Part shown: piece by piece, positions 1-10,000 of the stretch
How positions within the stretch are numbered: the stretch's first letter is position 1
Layout: every line of letters starts with the position of its first letter
From: Kovacikia minuta CCNUW1
GTDB taxonomy: Bacteria > Cyanobacteriota > Cyanobacteriia > Leptolyngbyales > Leptolyngbyaceae
Direction: 5' to 3'
DNA: 64,000 bases
NCBI RefSeq assembly: GCF_020091585.1
Contig: NZ_CP083582.1
Span: 2,728,001-2,792,000, forward strand
Notes under the pieces: generated by a model
Databases searched by the model: none
The model's input: only the letters and a program-made list of their open reading frames with translations
What the model was told of the DNA's origin: nothing
Made by a program: the position numbers and the translations under genes

Positions 1-232
1 AGGGTGTGGGGTGTAGGGTGTGGGGTGTGGGGTGTAGGGAAGAGGGTGTGGGGTGTGGGGTGTAGGGAAGAGGGTGTAGGGAAGAGGGAGGGGGTGGGGG
101 GATGAGAAGGGAGGGGGTGGGGGGATGAGAAGGTAAGAGGAGGGGAATTGAGATTTAGCCCCTACCACCTACCACCTACCACCTACCACCTACCACCTAC
201 CACCTACCACCTACCACCTATTCCCTCTCTCC
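1..232. repeat. Low-complexity and heptamer tandem repeats
   Basis: The first half is a G-rich run built from variants of GGGTGTGGGGTGTAGGGAAGA. From about 163 to 220 the heptamer CTACCAC is repeated without spacers. Tandem heptamers of this kind are common between genes of filamentous cyanobacteria. There are no spacers as in a CRISPR array and no gene is visible. Confidence 0.85.
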
Positions 233-270
233 TCTTTTTATCCTTTATCCTTCATCTTTCATCTCCTCCT

Positions 271-1773
271 TCATTGCGTGGTATCTAAAGTAACGACGTA
301 GGGTTGTTCGGTTTCGCTGAAAGTGTCCACCTGTTGTTGGGGAAGGAGGTCGGCGGTGGCGTCGGAAACATCGCCTGTGCGATCGCGCAACCGCTGCTGC
401 AAAACCTCCAGCGGGGCGGTGCAGTGGAGGATTTTGAGGGGGAGTTGGTGGGCTTCGGCTTGAGCAATCACGGCTTGGCGAAGGGGCTGGCGATCGTATT
501 TGGCATCCAGAATGACGGAGTAGCCCTGTTTTGCCAGGGTAACTCCCAATTCCAGGAGGCGATCGTAGGTTTTCTGACTCATCTCTGGGGTGTAGAGATG
601 TTCTCCGCCCCGTTCCTCCAGGGAAATGCCTGCCAGGTGTTTGCGAACCGCATCGGAGCGGATGTGGATTGCGCCGGTCTGCTGTGCCAGTTGGCGAGCG
701 ACGGTACTTTTGCCAGAGCCGGAAAGTCCCACCATCAGCGTCAGGCTACCCTGTTGGGGTTGGGTGTACTCCCAGGCGAGGCGGTAGTAGCGGGCGGCGG
801 TTTCCCTGGAAGACTGTTTGACGGCTGCGGGGATGCTGGGATCGTTGAGCAAGAAGGAGGTTACTTTTGCCCGCACATAGGATTGACGACTGAGGTAGAG
901 GGGCAACACCTGAAGCCCTTCCCAGTCGCCCATCTGCTCGACGTAAGCATTCAGAAACAGATTACTTAAATCGCGCCGATCGCGGGCATCCAGATCCATC
1001 ACGATGTAGGCAACATCGAACATGACATCGACAAAGCGGAAGGGTTCGTTGAACTCGATGCAGTCAAACAGCAGAATCTCGTCATTCCAGAGGGCAATGT
1101 TTCTGAGGTGCACATCCCCGTGGCATTCTCGAATCCAGTTGTTTTCAATGCGGCTGTTAAACAGGGCTTCCTGTTCAGCAAAGAGGCGATCGGTGTACTG
1201 CCGGGTTTCATCAAACTGCTGCTGGGTCTGGGGACCACCGATGTAACTCTCGGTTTGGTCGTAGTTCTCATCAATGGCAAGTCGAACCTGGGAAACCTTG
1301 CCAAAACTGCGGATGTAGTCGTTGATTTCACCCTTGGCATGAAATTGGGCAAGCACCTTTGCTAAGCGCTGTAGAAGTTCTCCTGTCAGTTTTCCTTGCT
1401 CAAACAGATCGCTGAACAGGGTTCCCGCCGGAAACTGGCGCATTTTAACCGCGTACTCGACGGGTTCTCCGGTTCCATTTAAGGCGTACTTTTCACCGGA
1501 TTGGGTCAGGGGTAGAACCTCCAGGTAGAGTTCTGCCGCTCCCCGTTGATTCAGCCGCAACTCTTCCTGGCAGAAATGATGGCGTTTTTCCAGGGTGGAG
1601 AAGTCCAGGAATCCAAAATTGACCGATTTTTTGACTTTGTAGGCAAAGTCCCCAGTCAACAGTACGTAGGAAACATGGGTTTGGATCAGTTGGATGGGTT
1701 CGGCTACCGGATGGGGGTAGAATTCCGGCTGCATCATCTGCTGAATCAGCTCAGGGAGAAGGGTTTCTGTCAT
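271..1773 (-). CDS. Bifunctional aminoglycoside-phosphotransferase-like / AAA ATPase kinase
   Basis: This is a 500-residue two-domain protein. The N-terminal two thirds is an APH-type kinase fold with the catalytic-loop motif HGDVHLRNI near residue 218, followed by the metal-binding segment LLFDCIEFN. The last 160 residues begin with the Walker A motif GLSGSGKST and resemble AAA_33 zeta-toxin/nucleotide-kinase P-loop proteins. The same fusion is widespread in cyanobacteria, usually annotated as an ATP-binding or phosphotransferase protein; its substrate is not known to me. The ATG at 1773 lies just upstream of the conserved start of the APH domain. It reads alone on the minus strand. Antibiotic resistance should not be assumed from the APH domain. 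Confidence 0.85.
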   Translation of the reverse strand: MTETLLPELIQQMMQPEFYPHPVAEPIQLIQTHVSYVLLTGDFAYKVKKSVNFGFLDFSTLEKRHHFCQEELRLNQRGAAELYLEVLPLTQSGEKYALNGTGEPVEYAVKMRQFPAGTLFSDLFEQGKLTGELLQRLAKVLAQFHAKGEINDYIRSFGKVSQVRLAIDENYDQTESYIGGPQTQQQFDETRQYTDRLFAEQEALFNSRIENNWIRECHGDVHLRNIALWNDEILLFDCIEFNEPFRFVDVMFDVAYIVMDLDARDRRDLSNLFLNAYVEQMGDWEGLQVLPLYLSRQSYVRAKVTSFLLNDPSIPAAVKQSSRETAARYYRLAWEYTQPQQGSLTLMVGLSGSGKSTVARQLAQQTGAIHIRSDAVRKHLAGISLEERGGEHLYTPEMSQKTYDRLLELGVTLAKQGYSVILDAKYDRQPLRQAVIAQAEAHQLPLKILHCTAPLEVLQQRLRDRTGDVSDATADLLPQQQVDTFSETEQPYVVTLDTTQ

Positions 1774-1968
1774 TCTGGGTTACTCGATCGCGCTTGCACG
1801 CAGGTTGGCATTCTCCACAATACCTTAGCCCTTTTCCACTGCCTCGTTTTGTCAGAATGATTCATAAGAATAAAGATAAAGGCTGAGGGATAAAGGATAA
1901 AAGCGGGAGTTACAGGTTTTCGCGTCCCTGGATGTATTAACCTGGCAATATTTGATCTAGCATGAGCT

Positions 1969-2048
1969 GTAGGGTGCTGTTAGGCATCGCCGTAACGCAC
2001 CGCTAACCCACGCCTCGGTGCGTTACGCTGTCGCTAACAGCACCCTAC
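1969..2048. repeat. Palindromic intergenic repeat (MITE-like)
   Basis: An 80-bp element has terminal inverted repeats GTAGGGTGCTGTTAG and CTAACAGCACCCTAC, and an inner palindrome around GGTGCGTTACG. It can fold into one long cruciform or hairpin. No coding capacity is visible. The form matches dispersed palindromic repeats of cyanobacterial genomes. Confidence 0.75.
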
Positions 2049-2318
2049 GCAATCATGGCGCAATTCCAAAATATGTAGGAACAAAAGCTGCCGGGTTAAT
2101 AGTTGGCAACCAGGATACGGAGTTCTTCCAACCCAGCGGTAAACTGGGCAAAATTTTGGCTGATCGAGTGCTTGCTGTGCCCGAAGGGCTGCCATTTCTT
2201 TCTCGCTTTGCAGAAACCCTTCGCGCAGGATTGTTCTGATGTCTGCCATCTCTTGAGCGTGGCGAGAAATGGCGGATTGTTGGGCAGTAGTGACTTGGGT
2301 GAGTTCTTCGGTGTTCAT
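2034..2318 (-). CDS. Small coiled-coil hypothetical protein, probably truncated
   Basis: A 94-residue frame begins MNTEELTQVTTAQQSA and is heptad-like and charged for about 50 residues. It then becomes cysteine- and leucine-rich in a way that looks like out-of-frame sequence before running into the palindromic repeat at 1969-2048. The N-terminal half resembles short coiled-coil proteins of cyanobacteria, and a second frame on the same strand overlaps it. I read it as the 5' part of a small gene whose end was altered by a frameshift or by the repeat. No function can be assigned. Confidence 0.4.
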   Translation of the reverse strand: MNTEELTQVTTAQQSAISRHAQEMADIRTILREGFLQSEKEMAALRAQQALDQPKFCPVYRWVGRTPYPGCQLLTRQLLFLHILELRHDCVGCC

Positions 2319-2514
2319 AACGGTTTCCTTGCGGAGTCTGGATAGTATGGTACTCCAGAAAAGTTATCACCTGTAACAGACGTTTAGAGTTGATGCTCCT
2401 TTAATCGTAGGGTTGTTGCGATTAGCAACGTTCTTGCAGAATTGACGGGCAAATTTGCTTTACTGTCATCATTTCTCCGATGATTTGCCCTGTAGTGTGT
2501 GGTGAGGTCAGGTT

Positions 2515-4299
2515 GTGAGGTCACATTGGTATATTCTGAATTCTGCCCTAATTTTGGGGAGCGGATTTCTATTTCAGGCAGTTGCGATCGCGGACGACGT
2601 TTCAGCGATTCAATCGCCAGATGTTTCGCCCAATATTGCTACTTTGCCCCAGAGTGAAGAATCAGGGGAAAGTATTCCGTTGCCAAACGAAATGACTGGC
2701 ATGGATCAGGTGACAGCAGTTTCCCAGCTAACCGATGTCAGGCCAACGGACTGGGCATTTCAGGCATTACAATCCCTGGTAGAGCGCTACGGCTGCATTG
2801 TCGGCTATCCGGATAAAACCTACCGGGGCAACCGCTCACTTAGCCGTTACGAGTTTGCTGCGGGTCTCAACGCCTGTCTCGATCTGATAAACGAGCTAAT
2901 TTCCGCTGCTACTGCTGACCTGGTTAGAAAAGAAGATCTGGAAGCTCTACGTAAGCTGACCGAGCAATTTGCGGGTGAACTGGCTGCTCTGCGGGGGCGG
3001 GTGAATAATCTGGAAGCCCGCACTGCGACCCTGGAAACGCGACAATTCTCAACAACAACCAAGCTCAGTGGCGAGGTGATTACTTATTTGGGGGATGCGT
3101 TTGGAAAGGAGGCGAGCGATGTCAATAATGCCACCTTCAACTATCGCGCCCGGCTCAATTTTGATACCAGCTTTACGGGCACCGATCGCCTGCGCGTGCG
3201 GCTCCAGGCTGCTAACTTCAACCTGTTTAGTGCGGGCAATCCCAATATCACGAACCAACGGGGAGGCGGATTTGGTGCCCCGCAGCGGTTTGCCACCACC
3301 TACCCCGACGCCTTTTCAGACGAAGCCCGGTTGTTACCGACGTTTGCATCTGGCGGGCTTAATAACAGTGCATTCAGGATTCATTTCCTGGGATATGACT
3401 TTGCCGTAGGCGATCGGCTGAATCTGCACATTCATGCAGGCGAAACAGACCCAACTTTTCTGGGGGCAGACCCGGTGACGCCCTTCAGCGACTTTGCTAC
3501 CGGTTCCCTGTCTAACTTTGCCAACTCTAACCCTGCGTATTATCCCATGGGTAATCGGGCAGGTTTTGGGTTTGACTACAAGCTAACCGATTGGCTGGCG
3601 ATCGCAGGCGGTTACGCTGGACAAAGTGCCGACGGGATTGGTGATGCCAACCTACCTGGTCCCAGTTCAGGAATTTTCAATGGCGGCTACAGTGCTTTTG
3701 GGCAGATTACCCTCTATGCCAACAGTCTGACGGCGGGTGTGTTTTACCTGAACTCCTACACGCCCCAGTATGGAATCGACACCCTGGCGGGTAGCAATGC
3801 CGCCAAGATTAGTACAGGGGGATTCAGCACCGAAAATGACGATCGTGTCAGCGCCAACCATTACGGATTTGTTGCCAATTACAAAGTTAGCGACTGGCTT
3901 CAGGTTGGGGGGTGGCTCGGTTATTCCAACGCACGGGTCCTGGGAACCGATACCTTGGGCGTCCCAACGGGAAACCGGGGCGATGTCAAGGTTTTGAACT
4001 ATGCCATCACCCTGGCATTCCCCGATCTATTGCTAAAGAGCAATCTGGGGGGAATTGTGTTTGGGATGCAACCGAAAGTCACTGAAACCAGCAATGCCAG
4101 AGTTGCAGCGGCGATCGGCTTACCCGATGGTGAACGGGAAGATCGGGATACCGGATTCCACATCGAAGCCTTTTATCGGCTCCAGTTAAATGACAACATC
4201 TCCATCACTCCAGGCTTCTTCTGGTTAACCGCTCCCAACCAGGACAGCCGCAACCCGGACGCCTTTGTAGGAGTGATTCGGACTTCGTTTACGTTCTAA
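2515..4299 (+). CDS. SLH-domain OprB-family porin
   Basis: This is a 594-residue outer-membrane porin. A hydrophobic signal peptide (about residues 1-27, ending near VAIADD) is followed by an S-layer-homology domain at about 73-125 (TDWAFQALQSLVERYG, GYPDKTYRGNRSLSRYEF). Next comes a coiled-coil linker around 145-175 rich in Leu/Arg/Ala, then a long beta-rich OprB barrel ending in the aromatic FTF typical of outer-membrane proteins. Cyanobacterial members anchor to peptidoglycan through SLH and pass inorganic ions or small organics. The start is taken as GTG 2515, which gives the intact signal peptide. It stands alone, upstream of an amino-acid ABC transporter on the same strand. Confidence 0.9.
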   Translation: MRSHWYILNSALILGSGFLFQAVAIADDVSAIQSPDVSPNIATLPQSEESGESIPLPNEMTGMDQVTAVSQLTDVRPTDWAFQALQSLVERYGCIVGYPDKTYRGNRSLSRYEFAAGLNACLDLINELISAATADLVRKEDLEALRKLTEQFAGELAALRGRVNNLEARTATLETRQFSTTTKLSGEVITYLGDAFGKEASDVNNATFNYRARLNFDTSFTGTDRLRVRLQAANFNLFSAGNPNITNQRGGGFGAPQRFATTYPDAFSDEARLLPTFASGGLNNSAFRIHFLGYDFAVGDRLNLHIHAGETDPTFLGADPVTPFSDFATGSLSNFANSNPAYYPMGNRAGFGFDYKLTDWLAIAGGYAGQSADGIGDANLPGPSSGIFNGGYSAFGQITLYANSLTAGVFYLNSYTPQYGIDTLAGSNAAKISTGGFSTENDDRVSANHYGFVANYKVSDWLQVGGWLGYSNARVLGTDTLGVPTGNRGDVKVLNYAITLAFPDLLLKSNLGGIVFGMQPKVTETSNARVAAAIGLPDGEREDRDTGFHIEAFYRLQLNDNISITPGFFWLTAPNQDSRNPDAFVGVIRTSFTF

Positions 4300-4352
4300 G
4301 GGGGTAGAAGTTTTAAGTTTTGAATTTTAAGTTTTGAGTTGGGTCATGGGTC

Positions 4353-5858
4353 ATGAAACGAAAATTATGGTTATTTCCAGTAGTGCTGGCGCTTGTTGTG
4401 GGGTTTCACACGATCGCCAATTACATCCACTCATCCACGGCCTTTGCTCAATCAACGGTGGGCAAAGATGAACTGATCATGACAACTTCCCCCGACTATC
4501 CGCCCTACGAGTTCTATGACACCAAAGGAGATGAGCGGAAAATTGTTGGGTTTGACATCGATATTGCCAACTACATTGCCAAACAATTGAAATTTAAGCT
4601 AAAGATTCAGGAATCTGATTTTAATGGTTTGATTCCGGCTCTACAAGCGAACCGGGCAGATTTTGTCATGGCAGGTATGACACCCACTGCCGAACGCAGG
4701 AAAAATGTAGATTTTTCCATCATTTATTACGAAGCAAAAGATGTCATCATTGCGCCCAAAGGTAGCAATTTAACCCAACCGCAAGACCTGGAAGGGAAGC
4801 GGGTAGGCGTTCAACTTGGCACCATTCAAGAGCAGAACGCCAAAAAAATTGCCGAAAAGTTTAAGGGAATTGAACTGAAGCAACTCAACCGGGTCCCAGA
4901 CATTATTCAGGAGATTAAGTCGAAACGAATCGATGCGGCGATCGTCGAAAATACTGTTGCCACAGGGTTTGCTCAGGCTAACCCGGATTTGGAATTTAAT
5001 CCGATTCCCTCAGAAGAGGAGTCCGGGTCTGCGATCGCCTTCCCCAAAGGGTCTAAACTCGTCGCCCCCTTCAACAAAGTTCTTACCCAGATGAAGACAA
5101 GTGGTGAACTGACCCGCCTATCCGAGAAATGGTTTTCCCAAAGCACTGCCGCTCAAGCTGCCGCAACAACACCCACTCAACCCGAAAAGAAAAAGGGGTT
5201 CAATCTTGAGTTCAGCCGGATTGCTGGGGATATCCCCTTTATCCTGGCGGGTATCCCAGTCACCCTGCTGTTTACTTTCCTGTCAGTTTTTTTTGGATTG
5301 ATTTGGGCAACCATTCTCTCCCTGTTCAAGATTTCTGGCTTAAAACCCTTGCAGTGGTTTGCCAACGCCTACACCTCTATTTTTCGGGGCACTCCCCTGC
5401 TGTTGCAACTTTCGCTCATTTACTACGCCACCCCCCAGCTCACCGGCTACGATATCCCCGCCCTGCAAGCTGGGGTTGCCACCTTTACCTTGAACTCCGG
5501 TGCCTACATGTCAGAAACCATTCGGGCTGGAATTCAGGCAGTCGATAAAGGACAGGGTGAAGCCGCAAAATCGTTGGGTGTCCCCTACTGGCTAATGATG
5601 TGGGACGTAATTTTACCCCAGGCGTTAAAAAATATCCTGCCCGCCCTGGTCAATGAAACTGTCAGTTTATTAAAAGACTCCTCCCTGGTTTCCACGATCG
5701 GAGTCGTAGAAATCCTCCGCAGTGCCCAGATTGTTGGAGCCAACAAATACATCTACTTTGAACCACTGCTGTTCGCCGGATTAATCTACTACATTCTAGT
5801 TATGGGGCTAACTTCTGTTGCCTCCTTACTAGAAAGACGACTGAGACGAAGCGATTAA
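4353..5858 (+). CDS. bgtB: Fused amino-acid ABC transporter substrate-binding protein/permease (BgtB-like)
   Basis: This is a 501-residue fusion. After a signal peptide (about 1-33) comes a family-3 solute-binding domain (about 40-265, with TSPDYPPYEFYD and GFDIDIANYIAKQ). A short linker ends in TQPEKKKG. The membrane-spanning permease follows (about 285-500) with the ABC-binding EAA loop SETIRAGIQAVDKGQGEAAKSLGV. The same architecture is known from Synechocystis BgtB, part of a basic amino acid/glutamine uptake system. The matching ATPase lies 217 bp downstream, separated by a pyrimidine-rich repeat. The symbol rests on architecture; substrate specificity is inferred. Confidence 0.88.
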   Translation: MKRKLWLFPVVLALVVGFHTIANYIHSSTAFAQSTVGKDELIMTTSPDYPPYEFYDTKGDERKIVGFDIDIANYIAKQLKFKLKIQESDFNGLIPALQANRADFVMAGMTPTAERRKNVDFSIIYYEAKDVIIAPKGSNLTQPQDLEGKRVGVQLGTIQEQNAKKIAEKFKGIELKQLNRVPDIIQEIKSKRIDAAIVENTVATGFAQANPDLEFNPIPSEEESGSAIAFPKGSKLVAPFNKVLTQMKTSGELTRLSEKWFSQSTAAQAAATTPTQPEKKKGFNLEFSRIAGDIPFILAGIPVTLLFTFLSVFFGLIWATILSLFKISGLKPLQWFANAYTSIFRGTPLLLQLSLIYYATPQLTGYDIPALQAGVATFTLNSGAYMSETIRAGIQAVDKGQGEAAKSLGVPYWLMMWDVILPQALKNILPALVNETVSLLKDSSLVSTIGVVEILRSAQIVGANKYIYFEPLLFAGLIYYILVMGLTSVASLLERRLRRSD

Positions 5859-6075
5859 AGCCAGGATGAGGGTGAAGGAGTTTTGAGTTTTAAGTTCTAA
5901 GTTTTAAGTTGGAAATTGGGGAAGTGCCATTCGTCATTGGTTTTTCCCACCCACCCTCTACCGCCACCGACTCCTTCTGCCCCCCTACTGTCTTCCCTCA
6001 GCTTATCCCCCTTCCCCTTTCCCCTTCCCCCTTCCCCTTCCCCTTCCCCCTTCCCTACCCCCCACCCCCCTACCC
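5859..6075. repeat. Pyrimidine-rich simple repeat between transporter genes
   Basis: About 80 bp of repeated CCCCTTCC units (roughly 5990-6070) lies directly before the ATPase start. No Shine-Dalgarno sequence is visible there. A short TTTTAAGTTTTGAGTTTTAAG-like AT repeat lies further upstream, as also before the permease gene. No other feature is seen. Confidence 0.7.
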
Positions 6076-6813
6076 ATGAGCGAAGCCATTATTCGAACCG
6101 AATCTCTCTATAAATCCTTTGGCCCATTGGAAGTGCTGAAGGGCATTTCAACGGAGATTCAGAAGGGTGAGGTGGTTGCTGTGATTGGGCCTTCTGGTTG
6201 CGGCAAATCTACCTTGCTCCGCTGCATGAATTTGTTGGAGACCCCCACCAGAGGACGCATTTACTTCCGGGATCAGGAGATTACTTCACCCAAGACAAAC
6301 ATCTCGAAGGTGCGGCAGGAGGTGGGGATGGTGTTTCAGCACTTTCACCTGTTTCCCCACATGACGGTGCTGCAAAACATTACCTATGCACCGCTGAAGA
6401 TTGAAAAGGTGTCTGCGGCGGAAGCTCGGGATACAGCGATGGATTTGCTCAACAAAATGGGGTTAGCGGAGAAGGCGAATGTTTATCCTGCTAAGCTGTC
6501 GGGTGGGCAGAAGCAGCGGGTCGCGATCGCCCGTGCCCTGGCAATGAAACCGGAAATCATTTTATTTGACGAACCTACGTCGGCGCTAGACCCAGAAATG
6601 GTACAGGAGGTGCTGGAGGTGATGAAATCGCTGGCAAGTTCGGGCATGACAATGGCGATCGTTACCCATGAAATGGGCTTTGCCCGTGATGTTTCCAGTC
6701 GAGTGTGGTTCTTAAATCAGGGACTACTGGCGGAAGATGCTCCCCCCCAAGAATTTTTCAGCAATCCCAGGTGTGAACGGGCACAGCAATTTTTGGAGCG
6801 GATGTTGCAGTAG
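6076..6813 (+). CDS. bgtA: Polar amino-acid ABC transporter ATPase (BgtA/GlnQ-like)
   Basis: This 245-residue ABC ATPase has the full motif set: Walker [10 protein letters not shown] near 38, Q-loop in [10 protein letters not shown], signature [15 protein letters not shown], Walker [14 protein letters not shown] and the switch histidine in IVTHEMGFA. Length and the LSGGQ context match the GlnQ/HisP group that powers polar amino-acid uptake. It follows the fused binding protein/permease on the same strand, so the pair is a complete two-gene importer. The ATG at 6076 overlaps the end of a pyrimidine repeat rather than a ribosome-binding site, so initiation may be weak or leaderless-like. Confidence 0.92.
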   Translation: MSEAIIRTESLYKSFGPLEVLKGISTEIQKGEVVAVIGPSGCGKSTLLRCMNLLETPTRGRIYFRDQEITSPKTNISKVRQEVGMVFQHFHLFPHMTVLQNITYAPLKIEKVSAAEARDTAMDLLNKMGLAEKANVYPAKLSGGQKQRVAIARALAMKPEIILFDEPTSALDPEMVQEVLEVMKSLASSGMTMAIVTHEMGFARDVSSRVWFLNQGLLAEDAPPQEFFSNPRCERAQQFLERMLQ

Positions 6814-7080
6814 GAAACGGGGGGCAGGGGATGGGGGTGAAGCGTCGGCAATAAAAGAAAAATTGGGAAGGGAGGTTGAGTATTGGGAGACAACTTGGGG
6901 TACACTGGAGGTTTCTCAAATAAGTTTGCGATCCCTATAAAAAATAATACGCGGATGAACCTGTTCGGTTTGGGCAATCTAAAACTGGGGCAGGTTAGTT
7001 TTTTTCCATTGATTCAACAGGTTACGCATCTTCCATTTTTTGCTTTTTGAGAAAACCAAAGCCACTTAACTGACGGAGAG
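6814..7080. other. Intergenic region before the large histidine kinase
   Basis: There are 267 bp without a credible gene. A ribosome-binding-like GGAGAG at 7075-7080 precedes ATG 7087. No repeat, terminator or RNA structure stands out. Confidence 0.5.
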
Positions 7081-7086
7081 TTGAGA

Positions 7087-10000
7087 ATGAACTCTGGCAA
7101 GTCAACGGCTGGCTCTGGTTTTGGTGATGTTCCAAATCAGCCTTCCCCGATTGAGTCTTCCCAGAGCCAGGTCAACACCACAAATTCACCTCTTGGTTCT
7201 GCCGATCGCCCATCACAGGCGTTTTTTGAAGCAGCGATTGATGCCATTTGCCATGTCAATGCTTCGATTGCAAGTTTTCGCGTCTTTCCTAACCGGGAAT
7301 GGCACCATGACTACCGTTCTACTGGAACCCAGGCAGTCTTTGGTTTTACAGCAGAGGAATTTATTACAGACAAATCGCTCTGGCTGACACGGGTACATCC
7401 GGTTGATCAGGAAGCCGTGCTGACCTGTTTTGAACAGGCTTTGACAGATGGTGTGACGACCGTAGAGTATCGCTACTACCACCGGGATGGTTCGCTCCGC
7501 TGGATATCAGATACATTCACCAGTCGTTGGGTTGAGCCTGACAACTGTTGGATTGTGACGGTGATGGGGATCGATATCACCGATCGCAAGCAAACGGAAA
7601 TTGCTTTACAGGAAAGCAAAGAACGGTATACGTTCGCCGTTCAAGCGGGGCAGGTAGGGGTATGGGAATGGGATGTTCAAACTAATGGCGTTCACATTGA
7701 TCCCCAGCTAAAAACCATGTTAGGGTTTGCCGAGAACGAGATTTCGGATGAAATTGACGTGTGGCGCAGACTTATTCACCCAGATGATCTGGAGCGGGTG
7801 ACTGGCGCTATGGCGGATTATTTGGCGGGGCAATCGTCCGAATATGCGTTAGAACATCGGATGCTGCATCGGGATGGCAGTATCCGATGGTTTTTGACCC
7901 AGGGAGTTGCCTTTCGGACCGCAGACGGGCAACCCTACCGGATAGTGGGAACGCGAACAGACATTACTGAACGCAAACGGCTTACTCTGGCGCTTCAGGC
8001 TTCTGAAGCCAAGCTCAACAATATTCTGGATAACGCGATCGCAGCAATTGCCAGTTTTCGCGTCTTTGCCGATCGCAGTTGGGAGCATGACTACTTCTCC
8101 CCTGGTTTTGAGCCGATCTTTGGCTACACTCCCCAGGAGCTAATGGCAGATAAGTTTTTGTGGACGTCACGGGTGCTACCAGAGGATTGGGACACGAATA
8201 TCATGCCCCTGTTTGAAGACTTCTTTGCCGAGCGCCCTGTAAAAGCAGAATATCGCTTTTTTCGTCAGGATGGGGCAGTACGATGGATTTCGAGCTATTT
8301 CACTTCCCTCCGAGATGCGGCAAGTGATTGCTGGATAGTGACAGTAGTTAGCACCGATATTAGCGATCGCAAACAGGCAGAAGAGGCACTCAAGCGGCAA
8401 GCAGTCTGGGAACAGGTACTCAGAACCATTTCTCAGCGAATCCGCCAATCCCTCGATTTGGAACAGATTTTGTCTACGGCTGTCACCGAAATTCACCGTC
8501 TGCTTCAGGCTGACCGGGTACTGATCCTGCGTCTGTACCCCAGTGGAGTAGGACAGGTGATCAAAGAAGCCGTGGTTCCCGAATATCCCGTTACGGACGA
8601 AATGCGTCGGGTCGATGAATTTTCATCGGAATGCTACGAGCAGTACCGCCAGGGGCAACCCTACATTGTGCCAAATGGGGCAATTGATACCAGGGCTGCC
8701 TGCGTTGCAGACTTTATGCCAGAGGTGGGGGTGCGCTCAAAAATGGTGGCTCCGATTACCCACCACCCTGAAAATGCTGCGATCGAAGTCTGGGGGCTGT
8801 TGATTGTGCATGCCTGTTCCTATCAGCGCCGCTGGCAAGGGATGGAGGCAGAATTTTTACAGCAGGTCAGCAATCAGTTGGCGATCGCGATCCAGCAGGC
8901 AGATTTTTATCAACAGTTGCAGACCGAACTGGCTGAACACAAACAAACTGAATCAGCCATGCAACAGGCAATGGAGCGGGAACAACAAATTCGAGAGCGA
9001 GAACGGTTTATTGCCACCATTGCTCAAAATATTCGCCAGTCGCTCAACTTCAACAACATTTTAAATACGACGGTTGCAGAAGTACGCCAGTTTTTAGAGG
9101 TCGATCGGGTGTTGATTTATTGCTTCAACCCCGACTGGAGCGGTCAAATTGTTGCAGAGTCGGTGCAACAGGACTCCTATTCGATTATTCGAGAATCCAT
9201 TGATGATCCGTGCTTTCAGGAAGCCGTCCACCATCCTTACCAACAGGGCCGCATCCATGCGGTGAACGATGTCCTGACAGCAGATTTGCACCCCTGCTAT
9301 GTCCAATTTCTGACCCGCTTGCAGGTGCGGGCGGTGTTGGTGGTTCCGATTTTGGTTCAGCAGGATCTTTGGGGCTTACTCATTGCCCATCAATGCACAG
9401 AACCGCGCGAATGGCAGCAGGTTAGCTGGTATCTCTTGCGTCAACTCAGCACCCAACTGGCAATTGGCATTCATCAGTCTGAGTTGTACTCGCAGGTGCA
9501 ACAACTCAACGCAAATCTAGAAAATCAGGTGCAGGAACGCACGGTTGAATTGCAGCGATCGCTGGAGTTTGAGGCACTCCTGAAACGAATCACTGACCAC
9601 GTTCGGGACAGTTTGGATGAAGGTCAAATTTTGCAGACAGTCGTGCGGGAGCTTGCTTGTGGCCTGTCCCTGAAAGGCTGTGACGTGGCATTAAATGACA
9701 TCAAACGGCAGGTATCCGTCATTCGTTATGAACATATCTCTGAAGATATTCCCTCTGCTCAAGGGCGTGAAGTGCCTATTGACCACGCTGATGGTGTGCT
9801 CAACCAACTGTTGCAGGGAAAAACTTTCCAGTTTTGTCGAATTGTTCCCGATCCAACCCGCCCGTTTGAACGGCAATTTACCGTTCTGGGTTGCCCCATT
9901 ATTGATAGTCAGACGGTTTTAGGCGATCTGTGGTTATTTCGGCACTGCGAGGCAACCTTTAGTGAACCAGAAATTCGCCTGGTTCAGCAAGTCGCCAACC

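Noticed and set aside
163-220. Regular short repeats that could suggest a CRISPR array
   Set aside because: The CTACCAC units are 7 bp and directly adjacent, with no spacers, and no cas genes are in the window.
304-969. A 221-codon plus-strand frame opposite the kinase-like ATPase
   Set aside because: It is antisense to a gene with clear HGD and Walker motifs and has no domain pattern of its own.
271-1773. Aminoglycoside resistance gene
   Set aside because: The APH-like domain is fused to a P-loop kinase as in a general cyanobacterial family; nothing shows antibiotic specificity.
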